Source: Candidatus Bipolaricaulota bacterium
GTDB taxonomy: Bacteria; Bipolaricaulota; Bipolaricaulia; Bipolaricaulales; Bipolaricaulaceae
DNA: 8,580 nucleotides
Direction: 5' to 3'
Assembly (NCBI GenBank): GCA_014360945.1
Contig: JACIWM010000049.1
Location: 1 to 8,580, forward strand
Part shown: piece by piece, positions 5,459 to 8,580 of the stretch
How the letters are laid out: every line of letters begins with the position of its first letter
Numbering within the stretch: position 1 is the stretch's first letter
Notes under the pieces: generated by a model
Databases searched by the model: none
The model's input: only the letters and a program-made list of their open reading frames with translations
Told to the model about the DNA's origin: nothing
Position numbers and translations under genes: made by a program

Positions 5459-5487
5459 TTGCGCCGTCCACCCCGGCCCCGTACAAT
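5459..5487 (+). promoter_or_regulatory. Putative sigma-70 promoter for groES-groEL
   Basis: TACAAT (5482-5487, 5 of 6 to the -10 consensus) lies 17 bases after TTGCGC (5459-5464, only the TTG matching the -35). The predicted start of transcription, near 5494, falls inside the CIRCE-like repeat that begins four bases downstream, which is the standard arrangement for HrcA repression. The -10 is convincing, the -35 weak. Confidence 0.55.
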
Positions 5488-5490
5488 GTT

Positions 5491-5517
5491 TTAGCACCTA
5501 AAACCCTAAACTGCTAA
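5491..5517 (+). promoter_or_regulatory. Degenerate CIRCE element (HrcA operator)
   Basis: TTAGCACCT (5491-5499), a 9-base spacer and AACTGCTAA (5509-5517) match the CIRCE consensus TTAGCACTC-N9-GAGTGCTAA at 14 of 18 arm positions, with the exact 9-base spacing. The outer parts of both arms (TTAGCA and TGCTAA) are perfect; all mismatches are in the inner bases. It sits between the -10 box and the groES ribosome binding site. HrcA would repress groESL here until heat shock titrates GroEL away. hrcA itself is not in the window. Confidence 0.75.
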
Positions 5518-5533
5518 CCCGGGAGGTGGTGGG

Positions 5534-5806
5534 ATGAAGATCAAACCTTTGGGAAATCGTGTGCTTGTGAAAAAGATCGAGGAAGAGGAGCGCCGCACCC
5601 CAGGCGGCATCGTCCTTCCTGAGTCCGTGAAGGACGAGAAGGCCGTGAAAGGGGAAGTGGTGGCTCTCGGCACCGCTGAAAAGTTCGAGGTGAAGGAGGG
5701 CGATAAGGTCCTCATCGCCGCCTACGCCGGGACGGAGATCCGCGTGGGCGACGAAAAATACCTCCTCGTGAAGACCGCGGACATTCTCGCCGTTATTGAG
5801 GAGTAA
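5534..5806 (+). CDS. groES: Co-chaperonin GroES (Cpn10)
   Basis: GroES is the heptameric lid of the GroEL folding chamber in the cytosol. It has 90 residues, a little shorter than the usual 94-97. It opens 'MKIKPLGNRVLVKKIEEEE', carries the GroEL-contacting mobile loop at about 16-33 with the key hydrophobic tripeptide in 'GGIVLPES' (24-31), then the beta-barrel 'GEVVALG' (40-46), 'VKEGDKVLIAAYAGTEI' (53-69) and the end 'YLLVKTADILAVIEE'. The ATG is preceded by GGGAGGTG (5521-5528). groEL begins ten bases after its stop. Promoter and CIRCE lie just upstream, so the pair forms one heat-shock operon. Confidence 0.97.
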   Translation: MKIKPLGNRVLVKKIEEEERRTPGGIVLPESVKDEKAVKGEVVALGTAEKFEVKEGDKVLIAAYAGTEIRVGDEKYLLVKTADILAVIEE

Positions 5807-5816
5807 GGAGGTGGGT

Positions 5817-7433
5817 ATGGCAGCGAAAGAGGTCATCTACGGGGAAGAGGCGCGACGGAAGATCCTTGCCGGTGTGGAGAAGCTCGCCAACGTGGTGCGG
5901 GTGACCCTTGGGCCCCGCGGCCGCAACGTCTGTATCGAGAAAAAGTTCGGCTCCCCAGACATTGTCAACGATGGAGTCACCATCGCCGAGGAACAGGAGT
6001 ACAAGGACCCCTTCGAGAACATGGGGGCCCAGCTCGTGAAAGAGGTGGCCTCCAAGACCAACGATGTGGCCGGTGACGGCACCACCACCGCCACCGTTTT
6101 GGCCCACGCCCTCGTCAAGGAGGGGTTCAAGATGGTGGCCGCCGGCGCCAACCCCATCGCCCTCAAACGCGGCATCGAAAAGGGCGTCAAGGCCGTGGTG
6201 GAGGAGCTCAAGAAGATGTCCCGCAAGATCGCCGGTAAACACGAGATCGCCCAGGTGGCCGCTATCTCCGCCAACGATCCCGAGGTGGGCCGCATCATCG
6301 CCGATGCCATGGAGGCCGTGGGCGAGTCCGGGGTTATCACCGTGGAGGACTCCGACACCATCGAGACCTACTACGAGGTCGTGGAGGGGATGCAGTTCGA
6401 CCGGGAGTACCTCTCGCCCTACTTCGTCACCGACCCGAAGAAGATGGAGGTGAACCTGGAGAACCCCTACATCCTCATCACCGACCGTGAGCTCAAGAAT
6501 GCCTTGGAGATGATCCCGCTTCTGGAGAAGGTGGCCCAGACCGGCCGTCCCCTCCTTGTCATCGCCAAGGACGTCACCGGTGAGGCCCTCTCCACCTTGG
6601 TCATCAACAAACTCAAGGGGACCCTCATTTCCTGCGCCGTGAAGGCCCCGGGGTTCGGTGATCGGCGCAAGGCCATGCTCGAGGACATCGCCATTCTCAC
6701 CGGTGGCGTGGTCATCGCCGAGGACGCCGGGATGGAGGTGCGCAACGCCACCTTGGACATGCTGGGCCAGGCCGAACGAGTGCGGGTGACCCATGAGTCC
6801 ACGACCATCATCGGCGGAAAGGGCAATCCCGAGGCAATCAAGGCTAGGATCGAGCAGATCGAGGAGCAGATCAAGACCACTGACAGCGAATACGACCGGG
6901 AGAAGCTGGAGGAGCGGAAGGCCAAGCTCGCCGGCGGGGTGGCGGTGATCAAGGTCGGCGCGGCCACCGAAACTGAGCTTGAGGAGAAGAAGCACCGCTT
7001 CGAGGACGCCCTCGAGGCCACCCGGGCCGCGGTGGAAGAGGGGATCCTCCCCGGTGGCGGTGTGGCCCTCCTCCGCGCCAGCCGCGTCCTCGATCAACTG
7101 GAGAAGGAGCTCGAGGGCGACGAAAAGCTGGGGATCCAGATCCTCCGGAAGGCCCTGGAGGCTCCGGTGCGGCAGATCGCGGAGAACGCGGGGTTCGAGG
7201 GCGCGGTGATCGTGGAGCGCCTCAAGAAGGAGAAGGACACGGTGGGCTTCGACGTGGTCCAGGAGAAGTTCGTGGACATGTACGAGGCCGGGATCATCGA
7301 CCCCACGAAGGTGACGCGCTCGGCCCTGCAGAACGCCGCCTCCATCGCCGGGATGCTCCTCATCACCGAGGCCTTGGTGGCCGAGGTGCGCGAGGAGAAG
7401 AAGGAGACCGTCCCCACCCCGCCGGAGTACTGA
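5817..7433 (+). CDS. groEL: Chaperonin GroEL (Cpn60), tail without GGM repeats
   Basis: GroEL is the ATP-driven folding chamber partner of GroES. The start is ATG 5817, with AAGGAGGTG just upstream; an earlier in-frame TTG at 5796 lies inside groES. Its 538 residues contain the ATP-site 'TLGPRGRNV' (30-38), Asp52 in 'NDGVTIAEE', Asp87 in 'GDGTTTATVLA' (86-96), the apical substrate-binding region 'FDREYLSPYFVTD' (194-206), Asp397 in 'RFEDALEATRAAVEEG' (394-409) and 'LPGGGVALLRA' (411-421). ATP-hydrolysis residues are all present. The apical motif reads DREYLSPYF where many GroELs have DRGYLSPYF. The C terminus ends 'EEKKETVPTPPEY', lacking the Gly-Gly-Met repeats usual inside the cavity. It is part of the groES-groEL operon and is followed directly by a strong terminator. 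Confidence 0.98.
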   Translation: MAAKEVIYGEEARRKILAGVEKLANVVRVTLGPRGRNVCIEKKFGSPDIVNDGVTIAEEQEYKDPFENMGAQLVKEVASKTNDVAGDGTTTATVLAHALVKEGFKMVAAGANPIALKRGIEKGVKAVVEELKKMSRKIAGKHEIAQVAAISANDPEVGRIIADAMEAVGESGVITVEDSDTIETYYEVVEGMQFDREYLSPYFVTDPKKMEVNLENPYILITDRELKNALEMIPLLEKVAQTGRPLLVIAKDVTGEALSTLVINKLKGTLISCAVKAPGFGDRRKAMLEDIAILTGGVVIAEDAGMEVRNATLDMLGQAERVRVTHESTTIIGGKGNPEAIKARIEQIEEQIKTTDSEYDREKLEERKAKLAGGVAVIKVGAATETELEEKKHRFEDALEATRAAVEEGILPGGGVALLRASRVLDQLEKELEGDEKLGIQILRKALEAPVRQIAENAGFEGAVIVERLKKEKDTVGFDVVQEKFVDMYEAGIIDPTKVTRSALQNAASIAGMLLITEALVAEVREEKKETVPTPPEY

Positions 7434-7441
7434 GGTAAATG

Positions 7442-7480
7442 AAAAAGGGCCCCGGAGTTCTTCCGGGGCCTTTTTATTTT
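7442..7480 (+). terminator. Rho-independent terminator of groESL, probably bidirectional
   Basis: GGCCCCGGA (7448-7456) and TCCGGGGCC (7462-7470) form a perfect 9-bp GC-rich stem with a 5-base loop, followed by TTTTTATTTT (7471-7480). An A-run (7442-7446) precedes the stem, so the other strand also shows hairpin plus T-run and can terminate the opposing M20 gene, whose stop is three bases away. Confidence 0.92.
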
Positions 7481-7482
7481 GC

Positions 7483-8580
7483 CTAGTGGTGTCGCCCTTG
7501 ATTCCGCCGTTTTCCGTGATTTTGAGGGCCGCGGGAATTCCGAGCTTTAGGTCTGGCCTCCGGCCGAAGAAGGGCCCGCAAGAGTTTGGCGTAACTTGCG
7601 GCGGCCCGCTGAAGGTCGGCCACAGAAACTCGTTCGTCCACTTGGTGGGCTAAGCGTTCGTCGCCCGGCCCGAACCCCAAAGTGGGGATGCCCCGTCGAC
7701 CGCAGGATTCCACCCCGTCCGTGGAGAACCGCCAGATGCGAAACGGCGGTCCTCCCAAGGATTCCCAGGCCAGCCGGACCCAGTGGTGATCGGGATCCAT
7801 GTACCAAGCCGGAAAGAAAAGCTTTGTTCGCACCGCTTCCCCCGTATAGAACCGAAGGTCCACCTCCTCGATGGCCACCTCTGCGCCGATTCCTTGGTAG
7901 TCGGCCAAAACCGAATGTTCCGTCTCGCCCAGTACCACCCGTCGATCCAAAAGGGCTAAGCACCGATCGGGGATGACCGGCCCCTGGCCGTCGGCGCTAA
8001 GGAACACCGGGGCCACCGTGCCCTGGCCGAGCAAGGGATCCTCGGGAAGGGGCGTGCGCAGGGCGTGTCCCAAGGCGTGAAGCATCTTCTCAATCGCGTT
8101 TTCCCCGAGGTCCGGCATGGAGGCGTGGGCCGCTTTCCCCTTGGCGACGACACGGATCACCGCCCGGCCTCGATGCCCGATGCCCAGCCGTAGATCCGTG
8201 GGCTCCCCAAGGATCACAAGATCCGGATTTCCCAAATGGTCCAAAGCTCGGCCGAGGGCCACCCCCTCCGCGGTCTCCTCGTGGGGCACGTATACAAGAC
8301 AAAGCGTCCCTTGAATTTCGGGGGCAATCTTGGCCGCCCCGGCGATCTGGGCAGCAATGGCCCCCTTCATATCCACCGCCCCCCGTCCGAAGAGAAAACC
8401 CTCCCGGATCTCCCCGGAGAACGGGGGCACGGTCCATCCCTCGCCCGCCGGCACAGTGTCCATGTGGCCCGTGACCACCACCACCGGGCCTTCCCCCCGC
8501 TGAACCCGGCCGACCACCGTTCCTAACGGACCCCGTTCGGCCTCACAAAAGCTACGCAGCTGGGAGAGGAGAAAATCCGC
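7483..8580 (-). CDS. M20 family metallohydrolase, YgeY/ArgE/DapE-like, 5' partial
   Basis: This zinc-dependent M20 peptidase/deacylase is closest by motif to YgeY-type hydrolases (linked to purine/selenium metabolism in enterics), within the ArgE/DapE/carboxypeptidase G2 group. The substrate cannot be told from sequence. The frame stays open to the last base (first visible residues 'ADFLLSQLRSFCEAERG'), so the N terminus, perhaps 30-40 residues, is missing; the GTG at 8517 is internal. Numbering from 8517: 'GHMDTVP' (17-23, metal His18 and Asp20), 'GRGAVDMKG' (44-52, Asp49), 'PHEETAEG' (78-85, the catalytic/metal Glu pair 80-81), 'GEPTD' (104-108, Glu105), a dimerisation domain about 113-225 with His131, then 'RFSTDGVESCGRRGIPTLGF' (263-282) and 'LAHQVDERV' (289-297, metal His291). 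All metal ligands are present. The last 24 residues form a very basic tail not usual for the family. It converges with groEL. Confidence 0.88.
   Translation of the reverse strand, partial: ADFLLSQLRSFCEAERGPLGTVVGRVQRGEGPVVVVTGHMDTVPAGEGWTVPPFSGEIREGFLFGRGAVDMKGAIAAQIAGAAKIAPEIQGTLCLVYVPHEETAEGVALGRALDHLGNPDLVILGEPTDLRLGIGHRGRAVIRVVAKGKAAHASMPDLGENAIEKMLHALGHALRTPLPEDPLLGQGTVAPVFLSADGQGPVIPDRCLALLDRRVVLGETEHSVLADYQGIGAEVAIEEVDLRFYTGEAVRTKLFFPAWYMDPDHHWVRLAWESLGGPPFRIWRFSTDGVESCGRRGIPTLGFGPGDERLAHQVDERVSVADLQRAAASYAKLLRALLRPEARPKARNSRGPQNHGKRRNQGRHH

Noticed and set aside
5078..5494. Gly/Lys-rich plus-strand frame between efp and groES, possibly a repeat protein
   Set aside because: The apparent low complexity is the complement of the Leu/Pro/Arg-rich DUF2227 gene. 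There is no ribosome binding site, and it ends across the groES promoter and CIRCE.
5498..5520. Telomere-like CCTAAAACCCTAAACTGCTAACCC string
   Set aside because: There are only two imperfect units, fully explained by the CIRCE arms and the AT-rich spacer between them.
5793..7097. 434-residue open frame antisense to groEL
   Set aside because: It is a mirror of the strongly biased groEL codons, rich in Gly, Leu, His and Asp without domain structure. Such antisense frames of chaperone genes are known annotation artefacts, and no ribosome binding site or promoter supports it.
1..8580. New defence, toxin-antitoxin, CRISPR or mobile system
   Set aside because: Every stretch is accounted for by recognisable core genes in conserved arrangements. 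No direct-repeat arrays, terminal inverted repeats, transposase or composition break were seen.

Overview
This 8.6-kb window is dense, GC-rich (roughly 60% by eye) bacterial core-genome DNA. Nearly all of it is coding, with short gaps, overlapping genes, strong GGAGG-type ribosome binding sites and alternative GTG starts. The proteins are rich in Arg, Glu, Leu and Val, which fits a thermophile or a deep-branching bacterium. The Asp23/AmaP genes and the DUF1385, efp and nusB neighbours recall Firmicutes-type gene order. The ScpB variant and the arginine at the EF-P tip resemble Thermus, Thermotoga or archaeal types. I cannot name the phylum; a Firmicutes relative or a candidate thermophilic phylum are both possible. 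There are no mobile elements, CRISPR arrays, RNA genes or transfer signatures.

Layout: (1) 1-1986, plus strand: the 3' part of scpB (chromosome segregation), then rpsI (ribosomal protein S9), rpmE (L31, zinc type) and a DUF1385/YqhQ-like membrane protein. A sigma-70-like promoter in the end of scpB probably drives the last three. (2) 1917-5417, minus strand, transcribed toward the left: a DUF2227-like membrane protein, efp (EF-P), two Asp23/Gls24 proteins, an AmaP-like Asp23 membrane anchor, nusB, and a PHP-domain phosphoesterase. From efp onward the genes overlap or nearly touch, so this is one operon. efp also has its own good promoter within the end of the DUF2227 gene. The PHP gene and the DUF1385 gene converge and overlap by 70 bp. 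(3) 5459-7480, plus strand: the groES-groEL chaperonin operon, with a sigma-70-like promoter, a degenerate CIRCE (HrcA operator) and a strong terminator. (4) 7483-8580, minus strand: an M20-family metallohydrolase close to YgeY, cut by the window end, sharing a probably bidirectional terminator with groEL.

The window is mainly housekeeping: translation (S9, L31, EF-P), transcription (NusB), protein folding (GroESL), chromosome segregation (ScpB), an envelope-linked Asp23 module and two hydrolases. I found no convincing new multi-gene system. The points most worth a second look are the degenerate CIRCE, a GroEL without the Gly-Gly-Met tail, an EF-P with Arg at its tip and no proline before it, the double Asp23 plus AmaP set between efp and nusB, a metal-ligand substitution in the PHP protein, and a basic tail on the M20 hydrolase.
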